Assembly: GCF_038396675.1 (NCBI RefSeq)
Contig: NC_088931.1
Location: 23,362,501-23,426,500 of the forward strand
Length of the DNA stretch: 64,000 nucleotides
Source of the DNA: Hydra vulgaris
Taxonomy: Eukaryota; Cnidaria; Hydrozoa; Anthoathecata; Hydridae
Reading direction: 5' to 3'
Position numbers and translations under genes: made by a program. The notes below the pieces were generated by a model that saw only the letters and a program-made list of their open reading frames with translations, did not search any database and was not told the DNA's origin. This document shows, piece by piece, positions 1-13,166 of this stretch (position 1 is its first letter; each line of letters begins with the position of its first letter).

Positions 1-1743
1 TTGAAAAAATCTCTGGAGCATTGGTTGACTAAATGTATTGCATCAATTATAAAGTATATTTTTACCAAGACAATCTAATCAAAATTAATAGCAATACTTA
101 ACTGTTAAACTGTGTACCTATAATTCAAACTAAAAAAAAAATACTATTAAAACACTTTTAAAAACATTTTGAAAAATTGTAACTTTCATTTAACACTAAT
201 TTTGTTGAAGACATTTTATATTATCTCATTTAACACTGTACCTTAAAATTATTACTTTAAGATAATTATCTTATAACTAATATATTTGTTGAATACTTTA
301 AAATTATTCTTGTTTAATACTTAAAGATTAATACTTCAAAATTAATACTTGTGTTTACTACTATAAAAATAATACTTTATTCATTTGAATCAAAGTATTT
401 TGTTGATTCTCTGTCATTTTGTATAAGTCACACAAGTTTTAATCAGCTAAGGCCTGAGATTCTAGTATAATAGCAGCACTTTTAAAATCTAGCAGGCTTT
501 TTTTTTAATAAAATGCCTAATGCATTAGCTTAATTATTACTTATTAGCTTAATAGGAAATTTGATTTTATAAGTTCTTTTTATTATTATTGTTTTAAAGG
601 ACATTAACTTTTTTAAACTACAGCTATGCAATCAATTACTGCAAAACGAGTTCAATTAAAAAATTAGTTCTTTTATGTAAATATATTACAGAATTGATTT
701 TTAAAAATGTAATATTTAAATTAAATATTAGTTTTTATTTAATATTCCATATAAACTAATTTCTTTCTTTCCTTGACATTTGTATAAATGATTTAAAATA
801 TGTTAAATTTTTAAAATTATTTCTTCTTAAATTTGTAATTGTGGCTTAAATTTGTAATTGCGACTTGCAACTAACAATGATTTTTTATTATCAAAAAGTT
901 TGTGAGCAACAAAAAAAAATAGAACTTATTGCAAAAATAAAGTCTGTATTTAATTACTTTACCAGAAATTGTTTTAGGTTTCCAACTACTATTTATTAAA
1001 AGTTATATATCCTTGGGTTTTCACTTGCTTTATGGAAAAAAAGTTTAATGTACATTTTTAAAAAGTTTAATGAATACTAAGAACAAGTTTACAAGGAATT
1101 TAATTTTTAGTAAAAAAAAAACGAAAAAAGAATTGCAGTACAAATAAGCTTTTTTTTTTTTTTTTAATTTTATCATTAAACAATATGTTTAGTAATATTT
1201 TAAAATAAAATTGCAATAGAAATTGTATTTTTCTTGTTTTTTATTTTATCTGAATTTCTTTCATTTGTAAATCGGGCTAATATAGATTGTAAGTGTCTTT
1301 CAATCTTTTGTAACAAACTGTTTTACATAATTGTCATTCAAATGTTTAAGCAGTTTCCATAACACCAATTACTTCTTTTATTTTGTTGCCTAAAAGACAT
1401 CTTTTAACTGATTTAAATAACTTAAAAGACATTTTCCAACTAATTTAAAAAATAATAATAAGTTGCTTAACTGAAATCTCTTCAGGTGTTTATAAAATAG
1501 TTTAATGTGTACATAAATTGCAACACTATAAAACAAGGCTTGGTTAGCAGAGCCTCAAGTGCTGGACAGGTTTCAATTCATCAGTTGTAAGTCCATAAGC
1601 CAAATAATGTTCAGGTTCAGAATTTAATAGTTTTAAAGTCTTGAACATTTTAGGTGCACTATTTGGACAGAATGCAAGTATAGTTCACAGGTTGTTTTTT
1701 TTTATAAATGTTGAACACTACTTCTTTCAAGATTTTTGCTATG
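1..1743. other. AT-rich non-coding DNA
   Basis: Strongly AT-rich sequence with homopolymer runs and no open frame resembling a known protein on either strand. No repeat ends were recognised. It could hold long-intron or intergenic DNA; nothing more can be supported. Confidence 0.6.
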
Positions 1744-2128
1744 GTCCCACTTAGAGATGTGACGCGTTTTTTTGGTTCTTGTTTTTATGGTTTTTTTGGT
1801 CGTTTTTTTGGGGGGAAAATGCAGGGGTCCGTTTTTTTGGTTTTTTTGGGAAATATTCAAAAATTCATTATTTATGCTACTAAATATAATTTTAATGACA
1901 ATATCTTATTTCATATTTTAACTTCTGATTTAAATAGGACAAATAATTCTGAAATTATTTTTATTTTGGTATGCTTGAAGGTTAACACAGTTGAAGCAGT
2001 CCTGCATAAAATCTTCTTAGATAATTTTATCTTCATCAATTTTATCTTTATTGGTTTTTAGTGTTATATATTGACACAATAAACATTGTTTATTTACATT
2101 TATTATATTTATTTAGATTTAACAATTG

Positions 2129-3415
<1,287 letters not shown>

Positions 3416-3419
3416 AAAG

Positions 3420-3579
<160 letters not shown>

Positions 3580-3716
3580 AAATCAGAACTCAGTTATTTT
3601 TATGTGCTGTGGTTATCTTTTGTAAATAATTTAAGTTTAATTGTCCAATATCTAGTTCATGCTTAGGCTCATTTTCTATTCAACAGGTCCCTAATATTGT
3701 TTAAAAAATGTTTATA

Positions 3717-3889
3717 CAGTACAATCTCTCTAATTCAAATCTCCTAAATTTGAAAACCTTCATAATTCGATTAAATGCAAAGTCACCGTGAAATCCGTTT
3801 AAGAGAAATTAACTTTCTATAATTCGAAAATCTCTCTAATTCGAACTTTTATTTTTCCCCATCGAATTCGAATTAGAGAGATTCTACTG
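3717..3889. mobile_element. Pogo/Tigger-type MITE, 173 bp
   Basis: Ends are inverted: left CAGTACAATCTCTCTAATTC, right (reverse complement) CAGTAGAATCTCTCTAATTC, one mismatch in 20. TA dinucleotides flank both sides (3715-3716 and 3890-3891), the pogo target site. The CAGT start with an AATCTC...AATTCGAA run is typical of Tigger-like termini. No coding capacity; it would be moved by a pogo-type transposase supplied in trans. Confidence 0.88.
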
Positions 3890-5639
3890 TATTAAAAAGG
3901 TTAACTTAGTACTCAAATGAAGTGAAATTTTATATAAACCTATTTAAAAATGTTTTCAAAATAAAGATATCAAAAAAATTATAGAAACTCATATTTTTTA
4001 TTTTTGATATAAAATTTGTAGTTTTTCTACAATATGATCTAAAAATAGACACAAAATAGACACAAATTAACACAAAAGATAACCACACCCTATTATAAAC
4101 ATTGAGTTGTGATTTTTTATCTAAAGGGGTTTTAAAGCACCATAATATCTATATAGAAAGGATATCTTTAAATTATTGAGAATTTTAAATTAAGAGAAAG
4201 GATATCTTTAAATTATTGAGTAATTTCTTTTTGTTCTTCTTGTTGGTAATCAATTATGATTAAGCTCTCCATACAGGAGACAGAAAAAAAACCTTAGTCG
4301 CCCATTTATTTAAACCTCTGAACCAAATTAGCAAAATGGAAAAAGTTAAATATTCCTTTTGCCATAAGATTATGTCTAAAAATTGAACTTGAAAAATAAA
4401 GCATGTTAAAAAATTCTGCAAGTGTTCTGATATAGTACTATATGAAAATGTCCAGATAAAAAAATAATTTAGTTAAAAAAAAATCAAGATAAAAAATAAA
4501 TTATAAACAAATCATGAATCATCAGATGAAGGTGGTCTGGGAAACTCTGTAAATAATAATAATTTAAAATTTTTAAATTTTTCTTGAAATTAAGTTCAGT
4601 ATAGGGTTTTTTTTTTATAAGCCTACTAGCAATATATTTTTTTGACAAATATAACAAACAAACAATGTAAGACTAAATTACTACACAATATACAAATGCT
4701 CAAATAAATAAACAACCTCGATAGATTCTGATATTATTTTTGCATGCTGTTATATACTAATATATTTATATTATCAAAATTAAAATGGTAACTTTCTTAT
4801 TGGATAAGAATAGTTTCTATATATAATGAGAGTTACAATCACAATTGTTAGTACAACATGACAAATTAACATTTCCATACAGTATGAATAGATATATAAC
4901 TAACTTAAAGATAATTTAATTTTTTATTAAAAATTTATTTTAAATTGGTGTTTATACATCTAATTGTGCTTTTAATGGTCATATACTAAAAATATAGTAG
5001 AATAAAGGAAAACTGTTCCGAAATTTATGCCAAATAAAAACTGAAAAATTGTTACAAAAAGCAAAACAACACCAAAAAAAACAAAAAAACGCCAAAAAAA
5101 CACGTTTTTTTGACCCAAAAAAACAAAGGAAAAAAACGTGTTTTTTTGCAACTCTAGTCCCACTGCAAAGGTTATTAAGTGGAGAACATGATAAAATGTA
5201 CACATTTCTGCTCCATGTTCTGTCAAAGGCTGAGTATTTCAGATCGTGGTATGACAAATGCTTGTATTTGTTTATCCATTCATATATTAGTAAGATAACT
5301 CACTTAACATACTTACTTTCACCCAATGCCTTAATTATTACAAATTCAAAGCTTTTTTTTTCCTATTTATTTTGATGTTTATCAATAAATACAATTATAT
5401 ATACAAGAAGAAAAAATTGGGTGTGTTCAAAAGGTAAGATAATTTTTCAAATATTGCAAAAATATACATTTGATTATAATTTTTTTTGTTATGTTTGTAG
5501 AAATGTCCCAAAGATTTGTTTACAGTTTTAAGAGTATAGTTTATTTAGTTTTTTAATTATAGATAAAAAATATTAATCATGTTTTGGTGTGCTTCGCTAT
5601 TTTCTGTTATATAAAAAAATGGTTATATAGTCAATAGGA

Positions 5640-6005
5640 TTATATAGTCAATAAGGAGTACTACTCTAAAGTTAAGCATCGTTTTGGCAAAGTAAAACAA
5701 AAAAAATGTCTGGTTTTGTGAGAAATCAATTCTTGCATCACAATAATTCACCTGTTCACTCATCTTTGCTTGTGAGAGATATTTTGGCCAAAAACAATAC
5801 CTTAATTATGCTCCAGCCACCATATTCACCTGGTTTGGCTTCGTGTGACTATTTCATGTTTCCAAAACTGAAGAGACCTAATTAAGGACAAAGATTTGCA
5901 ATAATTGAAGAGATAAAGACTGCATCACTAGAATAGCTCAAGGCTTTACTAAAAAGTGCTAATCAGAGTTGCTTCGAAGAATTTAAATTTTTTTCATAAA
6001 AGTAT
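5640..6005 (+). pseudogene. Mariner transposase remnant
   Basis: Conceptual translation across several stops gives the C-terminal half of a mariner transposase: EYYSKVKHRFGKVKQKK, then FLHHNNSPVHSS, then PPYSPGLASCDYFMFPKLK, then a degenerate RFAIIEEIK tail. The family carries a DD34D catalytic triad. The second Asp (normally in HDNAPAH) is Asn here, while the last one (CDY) is kept. In-frame stops and loss of the N-terminal half show it is dead. A mariner end may lie near 5415 but was not paired. Confidence 0.75.
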
Positions 6006-6009
6006 GAAG

Positions 6010-8040
6010 TTTTAATGAACAGTATATTAAAAGTTGTAATAGTGACCATAGCATAATAGAATAGCATAATAGTTTCACTGCGCTAACAATTTAATCAAAA
6101 ACAAAAAAATGAAAATAAGATCAGAGTAACTTAAACACAAATGTTTCTCAAGTTACTTTTTTGTTAGGAACTCCATTTAACAACTTTACCATACATTTTA
6201 ACACTTTTTGATAGGTATTCCATATTTTTGGTCCTCCATATATTATATGGTATGTTGTGAATATTTGTTGAATTTCCTAGGCTGTTTAAATGTACTATTC
6301 ATATTTGCTCTTTTTGTTGATTTTCAGATTTATGTTTCCTTACAACTCTAATATAAACAGAAATTTTTTTTTATAATCAGTCAGAGTTTTATATTATTAA
6401 AAACAGGGGGTTGTTAATAAAAAATAATATGAAATCATTTAAAACTCAAACTAACACTTAAGTAGTAACAAAAAAATTATGAACTGCACTTAATTGTTTT
6501 TCCATAATATGTTTAACTAAGATGTTATTCAAATTTGATAAAAAAAGACATTGCTTTGAGATGGCTGGTAGTTAGGCCAAAGGCTACATTTAATGGAGTG
6601 AAAATATATTGACTGATATTGACAAGTGTATAAATCAATGGCTCAGAGGTTTATTTAAAATGTTTTACTGCTATTATTTATTATAATAAATTATATGTTG
6701 TTTATGTTATTTATGTTTTATAACTTAACTCATATTTCTATAATTTTTTAAATTTTCAAAAAGTATTAAAATGTATGGTTAAAGTTTTTAAGTTGAAAAA
6801 TAAAATACTGATAGAACTTTATAATTTGTATGCAACATTCAGTAAAAAGTTATTTTTGTGAAGAATAATATAAGTTATTCATGTGAAGAAAAAGTTATTT
6901 ATGTGAAGAATTCAAGTTTCAATGAAACCTTCAATGAAAATGTATTTATTTAGTTTCTTGTTTGTGTGCTTTTTTTATTTAAGATATACTATAATTAACT
7001 ATTTGTTTTTATATTTATTTCAACTATAAATATTTATTTAAAACAGTTTATCTTTTTTAAATAATGAATAAGTTTAAAGACTTTTTGTAATAAAAGAATG
7101 AACTGTAAGTTTTTATAAATGGTTTATCAGACAAGTTGTTATAATGATCTAATCTATGATTTAGCTTTATAGTTAATAATGATCTTTTATATTCAATTGT
7201 TTGAAAATACAACTTATGTCCAAAATCTTTTTAATAGTTTATAATACTACTATATGGTCTAGGTTAGTGGAACAATCAACTTTTGAACTCAGAGTCATTA
7301 GGATTAATGGTGGCAAAGACTCCGGGCTTAAAAACAATAAGTTCTAAGTCATTAAACCTCATATTATAAAATCATAAGTTTAACAACATGTTCGGAGCTT
7401 CTGGACAACAGAGACCAGGAAAAAATGAAATTATAAAACCGGAATAGTAAAGTAAATTTCATTATATCTACAATTTGATTAATGTTTAATTCTTGTTTTA
7501 TTTCATTTCAGAAAATAATTTCTTCTACTAACAATTATTAAGTTTTTAATACTTCTTTAAAACCAAGTTACAGCAATTCCACATGTCTCGATGTTTTGCT
7601 TTTATCGAGGAAATGCAGTTTTACAATATCTATGTGTATAAAAAATACACATAGATTGATGTCACATTGCGACACTCGTATTTTGAGCAATTTCTGTAAA
7701 AATATAACAAAAAGTTATGAAAAGTTTAGTTTTTTTAATACAGTTAGGTTGTTGCAATATTATAATAAAGTTTATTTTTTATTTTTAAAATGTAAAAACT
7801 TTCATTTTTTCGATAATAAACACATTAACACGTTGCACGAAATTGGCTTCTTAGAGAGAACTCAATAAAAATATAAATTTAAATAATTTTTTCAAATAAC
7901 ATGATTAAAATTTTTTGTTATGAATAAATGGCATGAAAAATAAGGTTATTTAGGGAATTTTATTCACACATAAGCTGCAGTTTAAAATGCTGAGAATTTT
8001 TTTTTTTTTTTTTTGCTACGTTTCAATTTTTTGTGTGTAT
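6010..8040. other. AT-rich DNA upstream of the GNPDA exons
   Basis: No conserved coding exon recognised. An open frame of 90 codons at 7596-7868 (+) has no recognisable motif and looks like chance. The missing first coding exon of the isomerase (about 40 residues, ending in a Leu-Pro-Thr-Gly motif) should lie upstream of 8048, but I could not find it here or further left. Confidence 0.5.
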
Positions 8041-8048
8041 ACTTTTAG

Positions 8049-9008
8049 GTTCTACTCCACTGGGAATGTATAAAAAGTTGATTGAGTTCAATCAAAGTGG
8101 TTTGATTTCCTTTAAATATGTAAAAACCTTCAACATGGATGAATATGTTGGTCTTCCTCGAGATCATAAAGAAAGCTATCATAACTTTATGTGGTCGAAT
8201 TTTTTTAAGCATATCGACATTTTACCAGAAAATGCCCATTTATTGGATGGAAATGCTGATGATCTAATTAAGGAATGCAATGACTATGAGAAAAAAATAC
8301 TTGAATCTGGAGGAATACATTTATTCATTGGAGGTTAGTTTACCTGAACTGTCAATTTTTTTTTTTTTTTTTTTCTTTTACAAAAAATTTTTTTTAGCCA
8401 AGCTTATCACTAACCATAAGCAATCATATTTTTATTTGATGGTTGCTATTAATATGAAGCATATAATAGTAAAAAAATTAAAAAACAATTATTTCCTCAG
8501 AAAATTAGACAAATTGAAGAAATATCATTTGAATAAGTCGCAATAGGATGATTCATATTGCTTTTATAAAAGTGTAATGGTTAAGAAGTAGGTGGTTTCT
8601 TTTGTATTAAAAATTTCTGTTTATAAAACTCTAGTTTTTCCTTCTCTTTTTTTTTTCAAGTTTTAATATAATGTAATGAATTCTTACAATAAGCTCTGAA
8701 TCAGCATTAGTGAATTATAAAAAGCACATATTCGTTTTAAAAAATTACTAGTGGAAATTTATCATTTTAAATCCATAATATTAATTAAACATGAAAGTAT
8801 ACCAAATAAAATTTTTTTAAGGAATTTTACTTTGGTTTAGTAATTGGCTATAGACTTGACAAGACTTAACATTTGCTTTAAGATACTACAATAGTTTGAA
8901 TCTGTCTTTTACTTAATACAACTTTGAATTGAATATTTTTAATTCTTGAAAAGTTGTAAGTTATAATCTGTGCGTGTGTGCATGTGTGTGTGTGTGTGTA
9001 TGTGTGTA

Positions 9009-9043
<35 letters not shown>

Positions 9044-9608
9044 ATGGAGAGCAAGATTAAATAGATTTATATATTTTAATATTATTAAAGGAATTGGACC
9101 TGATGGTCATATCGCTTTTAATGAACCTGGCTCCTCATTAGTTTCTCGAACTCGGGTGAAAACACTTGCTTTGGAAACAGTGATTGCTAATGCACGTTTT
9201 TTTGATGGTAATATAAACCTTGTTCCAAAGGAAGCCTTGACTGTTGGTGTAGGTACAGTCATGGACGCTAAAGAGGTTTCACTTTTATTTCAAAATATCT
9301 TGAAAATATTTTTTTATACTTGTGATGTTGTTCTTTATATATTAAAATTCTTTTTATGTTTTTATAATGTTCAAGATTTTTTTTAGGTAATGATCCTTAT
9401 CACGGGAGCAGGTAAAGCCCTTGCATTACATAAAGCTATTGAAGAAGGTGTCAATCATATGTGGACTGTTTCTGCTTTTCAACAGCATCCCAATACTCTT
9501 TTCGTTTGTGACGACGCTGCAACTTTAGAACTTAAAGTTAAGACTGTAAAATATTTTCAAGGCTTAATGCAGCTCCATAGTAAACAGGTTGCTGACGCAA
9601 TTCCTTAA
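8049..9608 (+). CDS. GNPDA: Glucosamine-6-phosphate isomerase/deaminase, last three coding exons
   Basis: Converts glucosamine-6-phosphate to fructose-6-phosphate plus ammonia in the cytosol. Coding exons are 8049-8333, 9091-9275 and 9387-9608, with AG/GT junctions and matching phases (enter in phase 1, then phase 1, then phase 0). The joined product of about 230 residues starts at the substrate-loop GSTPLG and includes [13 protein letters not shown], the active-site run [17 protein letters not shown] holding the catalytic Asp, His and Glu, and [14 protein letters not shown]. It follows human GNPDA1/2 closely from memory to the C-terminus, which ends early with ADAIP and lacks the vertebrate tail. 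About 40 N-terminal residues are missing because the first coding exon was not found. Possible poly(A) signals AATAAA lie near 9756 and 9935. The ZCCHC10-like gene follows 738 bp downstream on the same strand. Confidence 0.95.
8971..9042. repeat. (TG)n(GA)n microsatellite in a GNPDA intron
   Basis: Imperfect TG tract with CA/TA interruptions running into a short GA tract, inside the intron between 8333 and 9091. Confidence 0.9.
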
Positions 9609-10177
9609 AAGCTTTTTAATTAAGTATTTCTATAAAAAGATGTTTCCAGATGCAAAACATAAGGTTTATGTCAAAATATTTACTACGAAATTAAAAAATC
9701 AGAAACTTGTTTTTATTTTTTATATTTTCTTAATTTAAAGGTTGTTTGTGTGCAATAAAAGTCTGCTTACCAACTTTTTAGCGAAATATAGCGGTTATCC
9801 TTTGCTCTATGAAAAACTGACATATCGGTCAAAAAAACTATTAAAAATATTAGTTGGATACAATCATTGTAACAAACGAATTTCCGCTATTAATTGTCAT
9901 CAATTTTTTTTTTTTTTTTTAATTATTTAAAGATTAAATAAAACCTTTACAATTCATAAAAGCAACCTCTAAATTTATTTCAATATAAAATATTAATTTT
10001 ACCTAAACTTATTTTCGCCTCATTAAATTATGCTTGAAGGTTATTTCTATAGAATTGAAGTTATTTTTTTAAACGTTTGTTTAATATGTTTGAAAATTAT
10101 TTTTATAGAATTTAGTTATTTTTTAAACGTTTATTTAAGTGTATGATTATCTCGCATTTTTTAAAAGACGTTTTTTA

Positions 10178-10191
10178 ATTTTATTTTTCAG
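10178..10191 (+). other. Splice-acceptor-like site upstream of the ZCCHC10-like gene
   Basis: A T-rich tract ending TTATTTTTCAG at 10191 lies 155 bp before the ZCCHC10-like start codon. It could receive a spliced leader, an upstream 5' UTR exon, or an alternative last exon of the isomerase. The sequence alone does not decide. Confidence 0.4.
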
Positions 10192-10346
10192 AACAAAGTG
10201 AATCTGATAAACCGTTAAATAAAGAAATTTTATTTTGGTTATAACTGTCTTTTTTGAAATGCAATGAGTCAGTGTGTAACGCCAAATATTTTATTTAGAT
10301 TTTAATAAAACTTTGAGTATGTCTAGAATAATAATGAATAGATGAA

Positions 10347-10980
10347 ATGGCTTCTTTAACTAAAAGGTTTGCGTTGCAAAAGAAAACGTAAGTTTTTTAT
10401 AACGTAAGTTTTTTTACAATAAAAATTTTTAAAAAGTTAAAATCTATTTTTGCTTTTTAAAGTGAAAAGAAATATTTCAATATGAATCATGGCTATATCT
10501 TTTATTTTTGTTGCTAAAAAGTGAAGCTGATGGGCTTAAACATAAATGTCAAAAATGTCTACAATATGGTCATTGGACATACGAATGTCAAAACAAAAGG
10601 AAATACGTTCAAAGAGAATCGCGCACTAAGTTACTTAAGAAAAAAATAAAAGCATTGGCACAAGAAAAGCAAATAGCGTAGGTGGCTTTTGTGTTTTGTA
10701 TTTTTATGTTTTATTGTATTTATGTAAGTTTTTTGCATTTGTTTTAAATTTTTCTATAAATTTTTTTTTTGGTCTGTTGACCATAATAAAAAATCATTTT
10801 GTGTTATATTTTAGAGCTAAGGAAATAACAAAACAGGTTGAGGCAAACGCTGATGCTGATGATGAGAATGTAACGGAATCGGATGATTCGTCAAGTAGTT
10901 CTTCGTCGTCGTCATCTGATTCATCTTCTGATAGCGAAGAAGAGCCTTCTAACTCAAAGAAAATGAAAAAAGATTCTTGA
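10347..10980 (+). CDS. ZCCHC10: Zinc-knuckle protein, ZCCHC10-like
   Basis: Three coding exons, 10347-10387, 10522-10677 and 10815-10980, join in frame to 120 residues. A zinc knuckle CQKCLQYGHWTYEC (Cys23, Cys26, His31, Cys36; C-x2-C-x4-H-x4-C) is followed by a basic KRKYVQRESRTKLLKKKIKAL segment and a C-terminal acidic-serine tract with a lysine-rich end. This is the layout of animal ZCCHC10, a small nuclear protein of poorly known function; a nucleic-acid-binding role is inferred from the knuckle. The start at 10347 is chosen because the overlapping ATG at 10342 opens a frame of only five codons. Two identical GTAAGTTTTTT donors occur 16 bp apart after exon 1. The gene is shorter than the human protein mainly in the Ser-rich tail. 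Confidence 0.9.
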
Positions 10981-11159
10981 TGTTAAAACAAAACTTTTTT
11001 ATTTAATTTTTATTTAAATGAAATGTTTGGTTTTCATGTTCTGCTTTATAACTGACATTTTGAAGAAAAATGCGATTGAATATAAATATAAAATATATTA
11101 GAGAAAAAAAAGTTTTAAGTATTGTGTTTGATAACTTTAAAAATCAAAAGTTTTTTTTG

Positions 11160-11229
11160 TTTATTTTGTATTAAAACAGATATTTTAAAAAGAAATTACG
11201 ATGAATGATTTTTTTATTGATTGTTCTAG
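11160..11229 (+). other. Splice-acceptor-like sites upstream of the carrier gene
   Basis: Two T-rich tracts end in AG at 11179 (TATTAAAACAG) and 11229 (TTGATTGTTCTAG), 79 and 29 bp before the chosen start codon at 11259. In an organism with spliced-leader trans-splicing either could be the leader acceptor. A 10-codon upstream frame (11201-11233) would be removed only if the second site is used. Confidence 0.4.
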
Positions 11230-11258
11230 GTAAATATGAAAGTATTAAAAGAGTCATT

Positions 11259-12200
11259 ATGAATCAAAATGAATTATTCAATAAGCTGCTTCATTTGTTC
11301 GCCGGTGGACTTGGTGCAACCGCTGGTCAGTTTCTTACATGTCCACTTGATGTCGTACAAACCAGATTGCTTTCTACAAAACTAAATTTTTCTAACCCCA
11401 CAAATTTGACTGCGATAGTTGGTAATTCTTCGGTTTCTTTGATAGCCCGTCCAATTTTTGGATTTGGATATTTTCAAATTTTGTTTTCATATATGAAGCA
11501 TATGGTACATACTGAAGGGGTGCGCTCTTTGTTTAAGGGATTATCGCCTAGTTTGTTAGGTATAGTACCTGCAAAGTCTATTTATTTCTTCTGCTATGCA
11601 AATGCCAAGAGTTATTTATATCAAAGTAAATCTTATACAAACCAGCATACTGTTAATACCATTTCAGCTGTGCTTGCTGGTTCGGTTACAGGAACATTTA
11701 CTAATCCTATTTGGTATATAAAGACAATGCTTCAGCTTGATAAAACCAAAAATCCGTCAATTTATCAAGTTGTGTATAGAGGTTATCAAAACCACGGAAT
11801 AAAATGTTTTTTTAGAGGACTAAGCGCGTCATATGTCGGCGTTTTAGAAACTGTCATATATTTTCTCGTTTACGAAGACTTAAAACAATTGGTTAGTGCT
11901 GACAATAGAGATCAGTTTGGCGCGCTAAATGTAATGATAGCTGCAGTCCTATCTAAAAGTGCAGCTACTACAATAATGTATCCACATGAAGTTGTTCGCG
12001 TACGTTTGCGTGAAGATGTTTATGATCTAAATGGGCGATTAAAATATAGAAATTTTATTCAAACTCTATTTCGTGTTGCTAAGGAAGAAGGACGTTCAGG
12101 ATTATACGGAGGATTTGGCACCAGTCTGCTGAGGCAATTGCCAAACACTGCTGTGACGTTTTTGACTTATGAAGCAATAGTTTATATTTTTGGAAAATAA
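11259..12200 (+). CDS. SLC25A36: Mitochondrial pyrimidine nucleotide carrier, SLC25A33/A36-like
   Basis: Single coding exon, 313 residues from Met 11259; an in-frame Met at 11205 would add 18 residues, but only the second start matches the family N-terminus (LLHLFAGGLGATAGQF). Three mitochondrial-carrier repeats are present with signatures PLDVVQTR (29-36), PIWYIKT and PHEVVRVR; the Trp of PIW and the ETVIYF segment are typical of the SLC25A33/36 nucleotide carriers, which exchange UTP/CTP-type nucleotides over the inner mitochondrial membrane. Six membrane helices are expected. Odd point: the first signature has Gln where the family usually has Lys/Arg (P-x-D/E-x-x-K/R), while repeats 2 and 3 keep the basic residue. 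The assignment to A33 or A36 is not resolved. It lies 278 bp after the ZCCHC10-like stop codon. An AATAAA overlaps the stop codon. Confidence 0.93.
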   Translation: MNQNELFNKLLHLFAGGLGATAGQFLTCPLDVVQTRLLSTKLNFSNPTNLTAIVGNSSVSLIARPIFGFGYFQILFSYMKHMVHTEGVRSLFKGLSPSLLGIVPAKSIYFFCYANAKSYLYQSKSYTNQHTVNTISAVLAGSVTGTFTNPIWYIKTMLQLDKTKNPSIYQVVYRGYQNHGIKCFFRGLSASYVGVLETVIYFLVYEDLKQLVSADNRDQFGALNVMIAAVLSKSAATTIMYPHEVVRVRLREDVYDLNGRLKYRNFIQTLFRVAKEEGRSGLYGGFGTSLLRQLPNTAVTFLTYEAIVYIFGK

Positions 12201-13160
12201 AGTTCTTTAGATTTTTAAACGATGAACATACAGAAGTTATTTTTAGTCGTTGGTAATTAGATTTTTTTTCGAAATTTTTAACTAACAACGGTTTTTGTTA
12301 CTATGCGCAAACTTTTTTTTTATTACCGACAACATTGCTTTTTATTACTAATAGCATTAGCACACATTTATACTCTTACCAAACAATTTCAGTGATGAGC
12401 AACAACAAAACAGTATTATGCTACCAACGGCACAAAAAATCTAATCAACAATTCAGCATATAAATCATTGTAACTAAAAATATCTTTATTCTTCCCAACA
12501 GTAAGAGTGATACTAACAATATCGACAAATTTTTATATATTAATATAAACAGATTTTATTGTTTGGGTATTTTTAATTTTTAGGGACTCTAAATTTTTAG
12601 ATCGTTTTTAATTATTTAAAAAAATTTGTATATGTGTATATAATTATTTGATTTATTATTCTTTATAATTCAAGTGTCGCTTTATTAGTTACTAAAACGT
12701 TTTTCCATATCTAATGCTTTTTTTTATTTTATTGCAATTATACATTTTTTAAATTAAACAAATTTACATAATGACGCTTTAAAAATACAATCTAAATAAA
12801 TCCACTTTGCACATTTTCTAAACCAACATCATCAGTGTGGTAGTGCCTAAATGGAGTTCGTGAGCCTCTAATCTTTTTTTTGTTTTTTGCTGAAAATAAT
12901 AATGCGAAGAAAACGGCTTAAAACACGCCCCTCAACATGATTGGCTAGATTATATAAGAGTTTAAGAATGCTAAAAACACAATAATAGAGTTTAAATACA
13001 AAAATTGTGTCGATAATAAATAAAGATTTATTAGAACAAGTTAAAAAAAAAATACATGTTCTAAAGGGCATACAGGTCCAATAAATAGACACTGACAGTA
13101 TGCCCTTAAATAAGAAAACAAAGTACATAGGAACAAATATAGTTTATAATAGAAACATTC
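12201..13160. other. Non-coding DNA after the carrier gene
   Basis: AT-rich. The part from about 12840 may be the 3' untranslated region of the - strand LINE that begins at 13167, but no sharp element end was seen. The short - strand frame at 12868-13128 has no recognisable motif. Confidence 0.5.
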
Positions 13161-13166
13161 AAGATT

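Noticed and set aside
1708..2061. 117-codon open frame rich in Phe and Gly
   Set aside because: It starts outside and runs into the T-rich end of the hAT element; no motif.
4972..5375. Overlapping frames on both strands near 5.0-5.4 kb
   Set aside because: They come from the A/T-rich right end of the hAT element and cross its border.
7596..7868. Missing first exon of the isomerase, or a small gene
   Set aside because: The frame has no similarity to the expected N-terminus (Leu-Ile-Ile-Leu...Leu-Pro-Thr-Gly) and lacks a suitable donor at its end.
9598..10260. Alternative last exon of the isomerase at 10192
   Set aside because: A good acceptor and a short open frame exist, but the needed donor inside the last exon (CAG|GTTGCT) is weak and the annotated stop fits the family length well enough.
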